Positions 5,266 through 5,574 of a DNA stretch of 5,574 bases are shown here, piece by piece. Each line of letters starts with the position of its first letter. The first letter of the stretch is position 1. The stretch covers positions 1-5,574 of the forward strand of contig CANTHI010000273.1 of the NCBI GenBank assembly GCA_947653505.1. Direction: 5' to 3'. The notes under the pieces are model-generated. The model was not told the DNA's origin and did not search any database. It worked only from the letters and a program-made list of their open reading frames with translations. The position numbers and the translations under genes are program-made. This DNA is from an uncultured Eubacterium sp. Lineage in GTDB: Bacteria; Bacillota_A; Clostridia; Lachnospirales; Lachnospiraceae.

Positions 5266-5289
5266 TACAACCTGCTGTTTTAGAGACTT
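5266..5289. repeat. Right copy of the imperfect direct repeat, overlapping the integrase stop codon
   Basis: Matches 4449-4472 at 19 of 24 positions, with only one mismatch in the first 15 bases. It includes the integrase TAA (5280-5282), so part of it is coding. The two copies are 817 bases apart and enclose the toxin-antitoxin pair. Confidence 0.4.
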
Positions 5290-5574
5290 GACACCCTTTT
5301 TAACTCCTCTTCGGCGTCTTCATAGCCTATATGCGTATATGTATTCAATGTCACACCTATGTCAGAATGTCCCATCAGGTATTGGAGCGTCTTTGGATTC
5401 ATTCCGCTTTTTGCCATATTGGAACAGTAAGTATGCCTGCATACATGCGGTGTTACTTTAGGCATCTGCACTTTGTAGATACTGTTGTATTTCTGGCAGA
5501 TATGTTTGAAATAATGCTCCCAGTAGTCCATTGTAGTTGGGTCGCCCAAAAGAATATTATATACTAAGAATGTA
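5280..5574 (-). CDS. Tyrosine recombinase/integrase of Tn916-family type, C-terminal part only
   Basis: The last 97 residues of a site-specific integrase; the frame is open through the right edge, so the gene continues outside the window. The catalytic domain C-terminal half is intact: the HxxR box (PHVCRHTYCSNMAKSG, with catalytic His and Arg), the LMGHSDIGVTLNTYTH box with the third-position His (GH) and the nucleophile Tyr in NTYTH, and a short acidic tail. The wording of these boxes, with YKVQMPKVTPHVCRH before them, closely resembles integrases of Tn916/Tn1549-like conjugative elements. These enzymes excise and integrate the element through a covalent 3'-phosphotyrosine. The TTG at 5549 is not a real start because the homologous reading continues upstream (FLVYNILLGDP). 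The stop is TAA 5280-5282. In Tn916-like elements the integrase lies at one end with its 3' end toward the boundary, so the element would lie mainly to the right and the attachment site somewhere left of 5280. Confidence 0.9.
   Translation of the reverse strand, partial: TFLVYNILLGDPTTMDYWEHYFKHICQKYNSIYKVQMPKVTPHVCRHTYCSNMAKSGMNPKTLQYLMGHSDIGVTLNTYTHIGYEDAEEELKRVSSL

Noticed and set aside
5280..5549. Integrase as a complete small protein starting at TTG 5549
   Set aside because: The frame remains open and integrase-like to the window edge, so the gene is truncated by the window, not by nature.

Overview
The window looks like a stretch of a Firmicutes chromosome, most probably a Clostridia/Lachnospiraceae-type gut anaerobe. 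This rests on moderate GC content, purine-rich Shine-Dalgarno sites, and the resemblance of several proteins (CYTH, DUF1653, PIN_3, Tn916-type integrase) to families common there. It was judged by eye; no database search was run.

Layout: the left edge holds the 3' part of a plus-strand CYTH-domain phosphatase/cyclase-like gene (1-441). Everything else is on the minus strand. Reading left to right, these are a DUF1653 protein with an extra C-terminal domain (586-1335), a large secreted subtilisin-family (S8) protease with an unusual insert and a C-terminal Ig-like domain (1499-3655), a low-molecular-weight protein tyrosine phosphatase (3823-4287), a PIN-domain toxin and its small antitoxin in overlapping reading frames (4480-4908 and 4883-5128), and the C-terminal end of a Tn916-family-like tyrosine integrase that runs off the right edge (5280-5574). 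No intergenic gap exceeds 300 bases.

The left two thirds look like ordinary chromosomal housekeeping and exported-protein genes. The right end is accessory in character: the integrase suggests that an integrative element lies to the right of or across the window edge, and the toxin-antitoxin pair sits directly beyond the integrase 3' end. That cassette is bracketed by two related palindrome-rich segments (about 4362-4472 and 5201-5289) that share the order of several short blocks. They may be diverged direct repeats or parts of an attachment region.

The intergenic DNA has more structure than usual. There are mutually exclusive stems downstream of the protease gene, two tandem 11-bp repeats each holding a TTGTACAA palindrome upstream of it, a pseudoknot-capable element between the convergent first two genes, and long perfect hairpins on both sides of the toxin-antitoxin cassette. 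No tRNA, rRNA or CRISPR array was seen.
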